Program-made: the position numbers and the translations under genes
The notes under the pieces: generated by a model
Databases searched by the model: none
What the model saw: only the letters and a program-made list of their open reading frames with translations
Told to the model about the DNA's origin: nothing
Assembly: GCA_028554795.2 (NCBI GenBank)
Contig: CM068825.1
Location: 156,813,553 to 156,877,552 of the forward strand
Direction of reading: 5' to 3'
DNA: 64,000 nucleotides
Source of the DNA: Sinohyriopsis cumingii
Lineage: Eukaryota; Mollusca; Bivalvia; Unionida; Unionidae
Part shown: positions 11,673 to 19,403 of the stretch, in pieces
Position numbering within the stretch: the first letter of the stretch is position 1
How the letters are laid out: each line of letters starts with the position of its first letter

Positions 11673-12062
11673 CTAATTTCTTCTTTTTCTCCACCAAGTT
11701 CTTATTTTATCTCCAACACTCTTTCTCTTCTTCTCTTTCTTTTCCTCCTGCTCTTCTTTCTTCTTCTTCTCTTCCTCCTCTTCTTTCTTCCTCTTCTCAT
11801 TTTCTTCTTCTTTTTCAATCTTTTCGTTCCATTTGCTTATTCTTATTCTTTCCTCTTCATCCTCCTTCTCCTCCTTTATCTCTTTCATGACACCACTAAT
11901 CTTGTCCTTTACCTTTTTTAAGTTATTAATTTCCATCTTTACACGATGGGGACTATAGGAATAATGGTCTTCAACCAGTCTTATTAACATCTGCTCCATC
12001 ATTCCTAAGTTGTCTAAAACGTCTTGTAATGTTTGTATTTTGTCCATTTGGTTAGAAGCCAT
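11673..12062 (-). CDS. Polinton accessory coiled-coil protein 1 (129 aa)
   Basis: I do not recognise a function. Residues 1-60 look helical with regular leucines, and residues 60-115 are almost only E, K and R, giving a long charged helix. The tail is basic (RTWWRKRRN). The ATG at 12,062 follows a TATA-like AGTATAAG near 12,112-12,120 and the shared 29-bp upstream motif at 12,123-12,151. A histone-type stem-loop follows the stop by 23 bases, inside the TIR. The gene is one of three similar cassettes on this arm and probably a paralogue of the genes at 12,820 and 13,692. The product may be a scaffold or nucleic-acid-binding accessory protein, which is inference. Confidence 0.7.
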   Translation of the reverse strand: MASNQMDKIQTLQDVLDNLGMMEQMLIRLVEDHYSYSPHRVKMEINNLKKVKDKISGVMKEIKEEKEDEEERIRISKWNEKIEKEEENEKRKKEEEEEKKKKEEQEEKKEKKRKSVGDKIRTWWRKRRN

Positions 12063-12122
12063 CTTCTTTTTTTATTCTTTGCTGAATGGTTTGAACGACG
12101 AATACTATGGGTTCTTATACTT

Positions 12123-12151
12123 AAAGCGCGTACGTGAAGGAAAACATCCCC
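12123..12151 (-). promoter_or_regulatory. Shared 29-bp upstream motif, copy 1
   Basis: The minus strand begins GGGGATGTTTTCCTTCACG and continues through a GCGC core to CTTT. The same motif sits at 13,256-13,284 and 14,112-14,140, each just upstream of an accessory gene, with extra copies at 12,191-12,220 and (degenerate) 13,327-13,350. It ends a few bases before a TATA-like box, so it is probably a promoter-proximal factor site. Confidence 0.75.
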
Positions 12152-12190
12152 ATAAAACGTAAAATTGATCTTACCTAGATCATGACCAAA

Positions 12191-12220
12191 CAACGCGCGA
12201 ACGTGAAGGAAAACATCCCC
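12191..12220 (-). promoter_or_regulatory. Shared upstream motif, distal copy
   Basis: Second copy of the 29-bp motif, about 70 bp upstream of copy 1. The spacer contains GATCTTACCTAGATCATGACC, also found between the two copies upstream of accessory gene 2. It differs from copy 1 at a few positions of the GCGC core. Confidence 0.6.
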
Positions 12221-12224
12221 CTAC

Positions 12225-12670
12225 TTTTTCATTTCATATAATAAAACCCAAACTATACTTTTTTCATTTCATATAATAAAAACCCAAACTATACTCTCCA
12301 CATACGCTAAGAAACAATAAACAAAATCCATAATCTACTATCCACACAATCTTACGTGAGCGCTTACAAAACCCAAACTATACTCTTCACATACGCTAAG
12401 AACAATAAACAAATCCATAATCTACTATTCACACAATCGTACGTGAGCGGGTACAAACACAAACACAAACACACAAACACAAACACACAAACACATACGC
12501 TAAGAACAATAAACTAATCCATAATCTACTATCCACACAATCGTACGTGAGCGCTTACAGAACCCTAACTATACTCTTCACCTACGCTAAGAAACAATAA
12601 AGAAACCCATAATCTACTATTCCCACAAACATACCTGAGCTCTTACAAGCACCAACACACAAACACATAC
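12225..12670. repeat. Degenerate tandem repeat between accessory genes 1 and 2
   Basis: About four to five units of 75-90 bp containing CATACGCTAAGAACAATAAA, then AATCTACTATCCACACAATC and ACGTGAGCG. A (CACAAA)n patch interrupts it at 12,455-12,495. Parts of the unit recur once upstream of accessory gene 2 (13,400-13,560). No coding sequence. Confidence 0.7.
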
Positions 12671-12769
12671 CCTCACACTATCTTAAAAAAGAGTTAGTGT
12701 TTATAATCACACTACTCTACCTACACACATTGGCAAATCGATCGTTATTTCTTTTCTAGAGTATTGGAT

Positions 12770-12785
12770 AGCCCTGAAAAGGGCT
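12770..12785 (-). terminator. Histone-type 3' stem-loop (accessory gene 2)
   Basis: The minus strand reads AGCCCTTTTCAGGGCT, a perfect 6-bp stem with TTTC loop. It is compensated at both stem ends compared with the copy at 11,635, so base pairing is conserved while sequence changes. It is followed downstream by CTAGAAAAGAAATAACG, a histone-downstream-element-like purine tract. Confidence 0.85.
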
Positions 12786-12819
12786 GTTTTGTTTTGTTTG
12801 GAACTTCATGGACACCTGG

Positions 12820-13194
12820 TTAATGGTGGCACCTTCCAGGCCTGGCGCCGCATACACATCTTATCCCCCAATTACTTTTTACCTTTTGAGGGGAGAGAGC
12901 AGAGGCAGGATATGTCGCTTCAGAATCCCAATTTTCGCTCTCTGGGATTCTGAAATTTCTTCTTCTTCTCTCCTTTTCCTCCTCCTCCTCTTCTTTGCAT
13001 CTTCTCTCCTCCTCTTTGTATCTTCTTTCCTCTTCTTTATATCTTCTCTCCTCCTCTTCTTTGTTTCTTCTTTCCTCCTCCTCTCTTATCCTTCCCTCCT
13101 CCACAATGGCTTCCGCGGCCAGTTCATTTAATATGCGCCTGGCATATTCCAGATGCACATGAAGTTCCAACAGTTTCTCCAGTCTCGTGTTCAT
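12820..13194 (-). CDS. Polinton accessory coiled-coil protein 2 (124 aa)
   Basis: Function not recognised. Residues 1-30 (LEKLLELHVHLEYARRIL) form a leucine-rich helix similar to the start of the protein at 13,692. Residues 33-80 are imperfect repeats of REEEERRYK type, a charged single helix or coiled coil. The C-terminal 45 residues lose this bias and contain CVCGARPGRC. The ATG at 13,194 follows a TATA box (CTATAAATTG, minus, near 13,245-13,254) and the shared motif at 13,256-13,284. The stop is followed 34 bases later by a histone-type stem-loop. Confidence 0.7.
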   Translation of the reverse strand: MNTRLEKLLELHVHLEYARRILNELAAEAIVEEGRIREEEERRNKEEEERRYKEEERRYKEEERRCKEEEEEEKERRRRNFRIPESENWDSEATYPASALSPQKVKSNWGIRCVCGARPGRCHH

Positions 13195-13255
13195 TTTTGG
13201 TGTTGATCAATCAACAAGGGTAGCTGGACTGCCGAACGAGTTTCAATTTATAGTG

Positions 13256-13284
13256 AAAGCGCGGACGTGAACGAAAACATCCCC
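13256..13284 (-). promoter_or_regulatory. Shared 29-bp upstream motif, copy 2
   Basis: Same motif as at 12,123, with one change (TTCGTTCACG). It abuts a clear TATA box (minus CTATAAATTG), and the gene start is about 60 bp downstream. A degenerate extra copy is at 13,327-13,350. Confidence 0.75.
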
Positions 13285-13647
13285 TAAAAACATAAAATTG
13301 ATCTTACCTACATCATGACCATAAAACAACGCGCGGACCTAAAAGAAACACTCACTCACTTTTTATGCTACCCATCACTATTTTAAAATTTTTTATAAAT
13401 CACTTCAATAGACTATCCACATACGCAAAGCAATCCAATCTAACCCCAAATTTACACCTCAAACACCAAAAAAAAAAGACATCATTTTAATCTACTATCC
13501 ATACCAACTTACTTAACCACTTACAAACACAAACACACAAACACATACCCTCACATTTTTTTAAAAAAGAGTTAGTGTTTATTTTCACACTACTCTACCT
13601 ACACACATTGGCAAATCGATTGTTATTTCTTTTCTAGAGTATTGGGT

Positions 13648-13663
13648 AGCCCTGAAAAGGGCT
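13648..13663 (-). terminator. Histone-type 3' stem-loop (accessory gene 3)
   Basis: The minus strand reads AGCCCTTTTCAGGGCT, identical to the loop at 12,770. The downstream sequence (CTAGAAAAGAAATAACAATC) is also nearly identical, so the 3' cassettes of accessory genes 2 and 3 share a recent common origin. Confidence 0.85.
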
Positions 13664-13691
13664 GTTTTTTTTGTTTGCTATGGCATTCTTT

Positions 13692-14048
13692 TTAGTTTCT
13701 AAGAATGCGATGTCCTCTGAGGATAGACTTTCTGGCGATAGGTCTGCTTCTTCGGAAAGAGAAGAAGAACTCTTTGGTGTCGATACGACAATCGACAAAG
13801 CCTCTGTCAGCTTCAGGTTGCTGCTGCTGCTCTTGTTGTTGTTGTTGCTGCTGTCTCTGAAGTCTGTACTTCTCTGTCCATTCTTCTTTTTCCCTGTTCA
13901 TTTCTTCTCTGAAGAGCTCTTCTATCAGGTCTTCAGTGATTTTTAACATTCTCACATTCTCTATTTCTTCTGGCTTCGGTATCAGACTGTGTCTGACCCT
14001 ATGCAAATTCACGTAGGCTTCGTTGAGTTTAGCTAGTTTGGAGCACAT
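13692..14048 (-). CDS. Polinton accessory protein 3 with polyglutamine (118 aa)
   Basis: Function not recognised. The first in-frame ATG is at 14,048 (MCSKLAKLNEAYVNLHRV). The N-terminal pattern L-x-K-L-x-E-x-x-V-x-L resembles accessory protein 2. A helix with KEEWTEKYRLQRQ is followed by two glutamine runs, then a basic tail (RRSRPIARKSILRG). The shared motif lies at 14,112-14,140. The TATA position is weak (CTTTTAGAAC). A histone-type stem-loop follows the stop by 28 bases. Confidence 0.65.
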   Translation of the reverse strand: MCSKLAKLNEAYVNLHRVRHSLIPKPEEIENVRMLKITEDLIEELFREEMNREKEEWTEKYRLQRQQQQQQQEQQQQPEADRGFVDCRIDTKEFFFSFRRSRPIARKSILRGHRILRN

Positions 14049-14111
14049 CTTCTTAGGAGGATGAGTCGACAATGGATGGTTAGACTGGAAACTGCCCCGG
14101 TTCTAAAAGTC

Positions 14112-14140
14112 AAAGCGCGGACGTGAAGGAAAACATCCCC
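14112..14140 (-). promoter_or_regulatory. Shared 29-bp upstream motif, copy 3
   Basis: Nearly identical to the copies at 12,123 and 13,256 and 64 bp upstream of the start codon of accessory gene 3. Only one full copy is present here. Confidence 0.75.
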
Positions 14141-14239
14141 CACACGGTTTTTGAGTCGCAACGTTCAGTGAGTGTCATGAGAGGGATAGTAAGAAATGAA
14201 AGAGCATCAATCCAACATTCTTATAGCTAAACAAAAGAC

Positions 14240-14440
14240 AAAGGCATTTTTTTTCAAAACACAACATTTTTTATTCAAAAATCACTTAACACTAAACAAC
14301 AACTCTAACATTTTTAACAATAATCCAACAATATAACATCAAACAATTTTTTCAAAACACAACATTTTTTATTCAAAAATCACTTAACACTAAACAACAA
14401 CAACTCTAACATTTTTTAACAACAATGCAACACTAAAAGT
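14240..14440 (-). terminator. Duplicated 3' region with two AATAAA signals for the capsid block
   Basis: Two tandem copies of an about 100-bp unit (CAAAACACAACATTTTTTATTC) follow the major capsid gene. On the minus strand each gives AATAAA (14,270-14,275 and 14,368-14,373), a canonical poly(A) signal. The capsid transcripts are therefore probably polyadenylated, unlike the accessory genes. Confidence 0.65.
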
Positions 14441-14481
14441 TTCTCCACTAGGTAAAGAGGGATAACAGTCTTCCATGGTTT

Positions 14482-15795
14482 CTAGTAATCTAGGATGACT
14501 TCTCTCAAACTGTTGATTTCTATGGTATTATCGAATTCTGCATACAGGATGACGTTCACCGTTTCATCAGGGTCTCGGTCTTTAAACTGAATTTCCACAC
14601 GAATCTGGCCGGATTTTATAGGGTGGAAATGTCCCTCGTCGCTGCCTTGGTCTGGAGTGAAATCGAAAGCCCACAAAGCGTAGCCTCCTGCATAATCCTC
14701 GTACGTAATACCGTGACTGGTATTGGTTCCTAACTGTCCGGTGGCTTCGTACAGGGACAAGTACGATCTCAAGTAATTCTTCTTGGTAAAGTCAGGTTCG
14801 AAAGGTCGGGTACACAAGGTCTTGCCATCGCGACTGACTTCGATTTTGGACACACCAAAGTGTTGAAAGTAGAAAGGATTTTTTTCGGCAGCTCCGTTGA
14901 AGGCTGTATTCTCGACGATACCAACGATCAAACGTTTGGGTAACTGTCCTTGGAACAGATAATCTTCGATCATGGATCGCTGTCCCTTGGGAATGGTGAA
15001 GGTTTTCACTTCCACGCGCCGTATGGGATACTTGGCGGTCGTTCTGCTCAACGTCTGACTGATGTCGTTTCCCACTTTAGGTAACACTTCCACACGGCGT
15101 ACGTAGAGTCTGGCTTCTAGGATTTTGGTTTTGTAACCGTCACTATCAGCCATCAAATGGAAAGCGGCACTGCTACGATTCAGTCTCAGGCGGACATCCA
15201 CCCCGTTCAGCAAATACTTTTCTTGCAACCACATGTCCAAATGCAAACGATCCATCAGTTCTAAACTTGTGTCGGCTCCCGTGATTCTCTTTCTTCGTTC
15301 TACAAATCCATCATTGTTGTCTTTCTTTTCATCAGTTTCCAATATTTCAAACTTGGTAGGTTCGTCAGCTTCCCATACCACACAGGCATTGAGATGAGTG
15401 TTCTTGGCATCTATTCCGTACGTCAAGAGATTTTCCAGGTAGGCACGATAAGGGTAAGTATCCATGCTGCTACTGACCAGTTTGTTATTCAAGTACAAGT
15501 CCACTCCACTGAACAAGGAATGCATGAAATTGTTGACGGGAGCTACTGCTTCATCGTCTATAGCACCTCCAGTCTTATCTAGAATTTTGACTTTCAGGTA
15601 CAAGTAACTGCTATTCAGATCGATGTAATCTTCGGGCTGTCCTTTGATTTCAAACTCGATGGGAGCGGAATCGGTCAGTGAGGAGACGGGGTGAAATTCC
15701 ACCCACTGGGATTCTTGCATCGTCATCATCGTGGGGGGCATGGCAAACAGATCCAGTTCCGTCTTGGAACAAGCGCAAGACTCTCGGTGCATCAT
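14482..15795 (-). CDS. Polinton major capsid protein (double jelly roll), about 437 aa
   Basis: The sequence matches the major capsid family of Polintons/polintoviruses: a virion-shell protein, predicted double jelly roll, forming pseudo-hexameric capsomers. Recognisable stretches are WVEFHPVSSLTDSAPIEFEI, DYIDLNSSYLYLKVKI, NNFMHSLFSGVDLYLNNKLV, YPYRAYLENLLTYG and a C-terminal HPIKSGQIRVEIQF. The open frame runs upstream to a TTG at 15,816, but the first ATG is at 15,795, 18 bases after the preceding stop, and is preferred. A possible TATA box (CTATAAATGCC, minus) is at 15,951-15,961 inside the upstream gene. No internal lesion is seen. Confidence 0.92.
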   Translation of the reverse strand: MMHRESCACSKTELDLFAMPPTMMTMQESQWVEFHPVSSLTDSAPIEFEIKGQPEDYIDLNSSYLYLKVKILDKTGGAIDDEAVAPVNNFMHSLFSGVDLYLNNKLVSSSMDTYPYRAYLENLLTYGIDAKNTHLNACVVWEADEPTKFEILETDEKKDNNDGFVERRKRITGADTSLELMDRLHLDMWLQEKYLLNGVDVRLRLNRSSAAFHLMADSDGYKTKILEARLYVRRVEVLPKVGNDISQTLSRTTAKYPIRRVEVKTFTIPKGQRSMIEDYLFQGQLPKRLIVGIVENTAFNGAAEKNPFYFQHFGVSKIEVSRDGKTLCTRPFEPDFTKKNYLRSYLSLYEATGQLGTNTSHGITYEDYAGGYALWAFDFTPDQGSDEGHFHPIKSGQIRVEIQFKDRDPDETVNVILYAEFDNTIEINSLREVILDY

Positions 15796-15812
15796 TTTTT
15801 TTGTCTCTTTTC

Positions 15813-16229
15813 TCAATAATCGAAAACGTCTAAGTCTCGAACGGTTCTTCTTTTCTTGGCCTTTCTCGCTTGAAGTCTGGTGAAAGGGTGTTTTCTTCGT
15901 CGTCTCTTTCTGCCTTGTCCTTGCTGAATGCCTGATTCGGTAGCGTGCAGGGCATTTATAGGTGTTTCTCGTTGGCCTAAAATGTCTTTGCCCGTTTGCA
16001 GCAAGACATTTTTGCCTGCCCTCATGAAGGCTTCTTTAGGGTTTTGTTTGTCGATGATGACATTTTGGAGAAATTCTTTGCCTTGTGTCAGTGCCGCATC
16101 TTTCAAGGCGTGCAATCCGCGTGTCACCATCGGTTTCAACACCGGGGCCACCGAACGAAAGGCCGATTTTAACATATCTCCTAAGCCGTGTCCTCGCTGT
16201 CGAGCAACCCCTCGGTACACTGGATACAT
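15813..16229 (-). CDS. Basic virion core/minor capsid-like protein (138 aa)
   Basis: A small basic protein between penton-like and major capsid genes. Residues 14-60 (RGHGLGDMLKSAFRSV and on) can form amphipathic helices, and residues 105-130 are strongly basic (GRKRRRRKH, ARKAKKRR). This resembles adenovirus pVI/pX-type minor proteins and similar proteins of polintoviruses and adintoviruses, but I cannot assign the exact family. Likely roles are DNA condensation or membrane action in the virion. It starts 7 bases after the penton-like gene stop. A TATA box (CTATAAAAGGA, minus) lies at 16,321-16,331. Confidence 0.7.
   Translation of the reverse strand: MYPVYRGVARQRGHGLGDMLKSAFRSVAPVLKPMVTRGLHALKDAALTQGKEFLQNVIIDKQNPKEAFMRAGKNVLLQTGKDILGQRETPINALHATESGIQQGQGRKRRRRKHPFTRLQARKAKKRRTVRDLDVFDY
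15951..15961 (-). promoter_or_regulatory. TATA box candidate for major capsid gene
   Basis: The minus strand reads CTATAAATGCC inside the core-protein frame, about 155 bp upstream of the major capsid ATG. It is one of several TATA matches placed before individual genes of the block. Confidence 0.4.
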
Positions 16230-16236
16230 GACTTAC

Positions 16237-17160
16237 TTACGAGTCGTGAGAGAACCGTTTTCGAAAATGGAGTTTCACCGTGACTTTTCCTTTGGTGAAT
16301 GGAATATTTTGTCCCAAATCTCCTTTTATAGCAATGTTGACCGTGTCCAAATACGACTTGCTGACCGGCAAATAGTGAGGATGTACAAATTCGCGGTGGA
16401 CGTGGTAAGTGTTTCCACCTTCCTCGTCAGCGTTCGTGGCAGAATCCACTTTGAAAGGAATGACACGCAGTAACGGTACGGAGGTGTGTCCCACCACGTT
16501 GTACTCCACCACATCGGAATACACAAACATCAAATTCAGTCCTTGGTTCAGTTCTACCGGGGCACGAAATAACTTGCTAAAAGACTCGTTGTCGTAAACG
16601 ATGGGTAATTCGGTTTTCTTGATCATGGCCTTTCTCATGTCCATGTCACCGCCCAACATGTCAAACAATTCAGGACAAAATAAAATGGACAGGATTTTAC
16701 TTCGTTCAAATTTCATCAAGAAGCGACGAGCTGCTTTGTGGTACTCCATGGTGACATTTTTGTTGACATGCTCCAAAGCTTTCAGAAACACGGTATTAAA
16801 CCTGGAGGTTATGGTGCTAACCAAATGTTGACCACTAAAATAATAGCCTGGGGGAATGAACAAGTGATAGGTGGTGTACTTTTGTGTACGGGTTTTCTTG
16901 TCATATTTGACATTGCTATCCATCCACTGTTGCATTTGCTCGTCATGAACTTCCACATCAAAAAAATTTTGATTGGGAAGGACATTGAGGACTTGGGTCG
17001 GGTGAATCATTTCTACTAAAGCCACTTCCCAATGGGCTTCGTGATCTAACTAGATGGCTTGAGGTAATTTGGCCGTGTAACAGCACAACGTGTTCTTGGG
17101 AAACACCTCCATGGAACTGTCACTGGGTAAGGTTAAGTAAAATTGGTTTTGGTGACACAT
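16237..17160 (-). pseudogene. Penton-like minor capsid protein with in-frame TAG
   Basis: The minor capsid (penton-like, single jelly roll) gene of Polintons. The natural start is the ATG at 17,160, because the first codons carry the family N-terminal pattern (FYLTLPSDSSMEVFP). Codon 37 is TAG at 17,050-17,052, after which the same frame runs open to 16,237 with the conserved WEVALVEMIHPTQ and a C-terminal GKVTVKLHFRKR. The total is 307 codons. The stop sits in the conserved N-terminal strand region. A downstream ATG at 17,025 would lose the first strand. Nonsense mutation, readthrough or assembly error are possible, and a mutation is most likely. Confidence 0.85.
16321..16331 (-). promoter_or_regulatory. 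TATA box candidate for basic core protein gene
   Basis: The minus strand reads CTATAAAAGGA, about 95 bp upstream of the ATG at 16,229 and within the penton-like coding sequence. Confidence 0.45.
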
Positions 17161-17573
17161 AATTCCAGAGTTCTGTGGCTGTCCGAGGGGTTACTGGACG
17201 TCAGAGGAGTGTCTCCGTCTAAAATGGGGTTCTGGTTGTGATTGAAGTGGTGACTGGCACTGGCACTGGACACAAGGTTCCCGGGGTTCCCGTTCGAGGT
17301 GAATTTCAGGGAGGGATTAGGAAGCAGGTAACCGATGCAACTGCTCAATAAAATGGTCCACAATTGTTTGTCTCCTTGTTGCAAACTCAAATTGGCGATG
17401 GCTGCCCCGATGACACAATACACCACGAAGATTTGGCAGAAAAAGACGATTTGCGTTTTAGGCACACGTTCTCCACACCACACCCACAAGGGTTGTTTTT
17501 GTAAATCTTGCACAGAAGAACTAGGTGAAGGAGGAGTGGTCGACGTAGCTGCGTCTGCTGTGTGAAAGGGCAT
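17133..17573 (-). CDS. Polinton conserved small membrane protein (146 aa)
   Basis: Two hydrophobic segments, around residues 45-65 (IVFFCQIFVVYCVIGAAIANL) and 72-90 (LWTILLSSCIGYLLPNPSLK), follow a proline/serine-rich head. Proteins with this GERVPKTQIVFF and IGYLLPNP pattern recur in animal Mavericks, but their role is unknown. Membrane anchoring during virion assembly or entry is inference. The first ATG (17,573) is 5 bases after the integrase stop. The 3' end overlaps the penton-like start by 28 bases. A TATA box (CTATAAAAA, minus) is at 17,586-17,594. Confidence 0.7.
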   Translation of the reverse strand: MPFHTADAATSTTPPSPSSSVQDLQKQPLWVWCGERVPKTQIVFFCQIFVVYCVIGAAIANLSLQQGDKQLWTILLSSCIGYLLPNPSLKFTSNGNPGNLVSSASASHHFNHNQNPILDGDTPLTSSNPSDSHRTLELCVTKTNFT

Positions 17574-17578
17574 GATGG

Positions 17579-18688
17579 TCACTTCTTTTTATAGTCGATG
17601 ACTTGCGAAGCGTCGATCCAAGAATCGAAACTGGGTGGATATCCTTTCCAACGTACTTTGACTTCTTTGACACGTCGTTTGCCCACTTTACGGGTTCTGC
17701 GTTCGAGAATGCTTTCGATGTCGTACACGTCGTCTTCTTTTTTGCTGACACGTTGTAACTCGGGCAAATAAAACGTTCCTTTGAGCACTTCTCCGTTCAT
17801 GTCTTCTAATTTATAGACGGCAGGATGACGGCCATGCACTCGTCCAGTGACGCGAAACAATTCGGTCGTCCAGTTAGGTAAGTAACCTTTGTCGAAAGTG
17901 CGTTTGGTTTTGCCAATGCGCACCCAATCTCCTACGGCCAACTCTCCACTTTTCTTGGGGACAGCCCTCGTCGGGGACGTACCAAACAGGTGCTCAAACA
18001 CCAACACTTCGTTGTCGGGAGTCACGTCTTGCGGGGCACGTCCGATGCTTCGATGGTAAGATTGGTTGTACGCTTGCACCAGGTGCGGTAAGATGTCGAT
18101 GTACTTCAGAGTGTGGTGATGCGTAAAATATTTCCACATGCGTTCTTTCAAAGTGCGTTGAAAACGTTCCACGATGCTGGCTTTGGTTTCGGGATTCTCG
18201 GTGGTAAAAAAATGAATGTCACGTTTCTTTAATTCTTTTTGGAAAGCTTGGTTCAGAAATTCGGTGCCTTTGTCCGTTTGCCATCGAAGAGGGTGACGAC
18301 CGCTTTGTTTCAACACCCGTTGCAGGGCTCGCACTAACTCGCTGCTCGATTTGGAAGTCAAGGGCACGACCCAGGCAAATTTGGAAAAGACGTCGTTGAC
18401 ACAAAACAAATATTTGTAGCCACGATTGTAGCTGGCCAAATGAGAGACATCGGCTAAATCGGCTTGCCATTGATGATCGATGCCTTCCACTCGGGTGCGA
18501 CTTCTGGCAAACTTGAGTCGAATGGGTTTGTGTAAAGTGTAGGTAGCTTGTTCTTGTAACCATCGTTGCACTTGAGGTAAACGGAGACTTTTCAGTCGCG
18601 TTTTGGCAGCACGATACAATTTTTGAACTCCTGCGTAACCTGCAGGATGTGAGGGATCGTAGTAAATGCTGGCTAAGACTTTTTCCAT
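17579..18688 (-). CDS. Polinton integrase with C-terminal chromodomain (369 aa)
   Basis: Retroviral-type DDE integrase that inserts the linear element DNA and makes the 6-bp duplication. Catalytic residues are visible: D77 (WQADLADVS), D139 (RWQTDKGTEF) and E174 (ASIVERFQRTL), a D-x35-E spacing. An SH3-like region (about 245-310, VGDWVRIGKTKRTFDKGYLPNW) is followed by a chromodomain at about 321-366 (YDIESILERR, VRWKGYPPSFDSWI). Chromodomains read methylated histone tails, so insertion may be guided to heterochromatin, which is inference. The frame is intact. The ATG at 18,688 is 21 bases after the preceding stop. Confidence 0.95.
   Translation of the reverse strand: MEKVLASIYYDPSHPAGYAGVQKLYRAAKTRLKSLRLPQVQRWLQEQATYTLHKPIRLKFARSRTRVEGIDHQWQADLADVSHLASYNRGYKYLFCVNDVFSKFAWVVPLTSKSSSELVRALQRVLKQSGRHPLRWQTDKGTEFLNQAFQKELKKRDIHFFTTENPETKASIVERFQRTLKERMWKYFTHHHTLKYIDILPHLVQAYNQSYHRSIGRAPQDVTPDNEVLVFEHLFGTSPTRAVPKKSGELAVGDWVRIGKTKRTFDKGYLPNWTTELFRVTGRVHGRHPAVYKLEDMNGEVLKGTFYLPELQRVSKKEDDVYDIESILERRTRKVGKRRVKEVKVRWKGYPPSFDSWIDASQVIDYKKK
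17586..17594 (-). promoter_or_regulatory. TATA box candidate for membrane/penton-like genes
   Basis: The minus strand reads CTATAAAAA inside the last codons of the integrase, just upstream of the membrane-protein ATG at 17,573. It is close enough that transcripts might start at or after that ATG and serve mainly the penton-like gene. Confidence 0.4.
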
Positions 18689-18709
18689 TTTTTTGTGTTG
18701 ATTGGTGTG

Positions 18710-19348
18710 TTAATAAGACACCCATTCTTGGAGGATGCTACTCTTTTTCTCTTGGGGTATTTTCTTGGATTGCAATGCTTTGCGTGTGCGGCCAGCAATA
18801 GGTGTCGAAGAGGAGAAGGATGTCTGAGCGGGGGATATCGGTTCTTGTTTCACTTCTGTCTTCACTTCTGTCTTCACTTTCTTTTTCTCTTGTGAGGAAG
18901 AAGGGGTGGCCATCATCTTTTTAATCCATCCAATTCTGGAGGTAGGTGGTGTTGTTAACTTGCGTACTTTTTCTGGTGGAGTTTGAAACCCTTCCTCTTC
19001 TTCTCCTTTTTCTGTCTTGGTCACGGGTACTGGTGGTACTGGTACTGGTACTGGTGATGGTGCTGGACTTTTCATCAAGGTCTTAAAATCTTTCAGAGTG
19101 GGTAGAGCTGTTTCGTCTAAAGCTTTCTGGTGAAAGAGTTGCAGTCGTTGCAAGAGTTGACCGTACTTTTGCGATTTTTCTGTTTCGGACAAATCTTGGC
19201 GATCCATCAAGGACTGCAATTCGTGTTGTAACTGGGACATCTCGCTCAAATGGGGATTGGGAGGTAATTGCGGGGTGTGTTGTTCTTGCCACCGATGGTA
19301 TTCCATCCATCGTTTGTAAGGCACTAAAGCTAGTTTTCGTCCTTCCAT
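18710..19348 (-). CDS. Polinton conserved charged protein (212 aa), unknown function
   Basis: Starts EGRKLALVPYKRWMEY, a basic-VPY opening I associate with a recurrent Maverick protein of unknown role. Residues 35-85 are helical with coiled-coil spacing (LQHELQSLMDRQDL). The middle is a P/V repeat (SPVPVPVPPVPVT), then acidic and lysine/threonine-rich segments. Possible roles are scaffold or core protein. The ATG at 19,348 follows a TATA-like AAGATAAAAAGGCC (minus, 19,390-19,403). The frame is intact. Confidence 0.65.
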   Translation of the reverse strand: MEGRKLALVPYKRWMEYHRWQEQHTPQLPPNPHLSEMSQLQHELQSLMDRQDLSETEKSQKYGQLLQRLQLFHQKALDETALPTLKDFKTLMKSPAPSPVPVPVPPVPVTKTEKGEEEEGFQTPPEKVRKLTTPPTSRIGWIKKMMATPSSSQEKKKVKTEVKTEVKQEPISPAQTSFSSSTPIAGRTRKALQSKKIPQEKKSSILQEWVSY

Positions 19349-19389
19349 GGGGTTGTCAGGGGTCGATTCTGAGATCTTGGGACTTCCGA

Positions 19390-19403
19390 GGCCTTTTTAT
19401 CTT
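19390..19403 (-). promoter_or_regulatory. TATA-like element with AAAAAGGCC
   Basis: The minus strand reads AAGATAAAAAGGCC, about 42 bp before the ATG at 19,348. It shares ATAAAAA(A)GGCC with the element at 19,834-19,847 before the next gene upstream, suggesting a common promoter class. Confidence 0.5.

Noticed and set aside
11652..11921. Leucine/phenylalanine-rich plus-strand frame
   Set aside because: Antisense of the E/K-rich accessory gene 1. The same reason applies at 12,808-13,131, 13,671-13,946 and 9,634-9,975.
15928..16473. 181-codon plus-strand frame across core and penton-like genes
   Set aside because: Antisense to two recognisable structural genes. No promoter or homology of its own.
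18219..18725. 168-codon minus frame inside the integrase
   Set aside because: Out-of-frame shadow of the integrase, which has clear catalytic motifs in the other frame.
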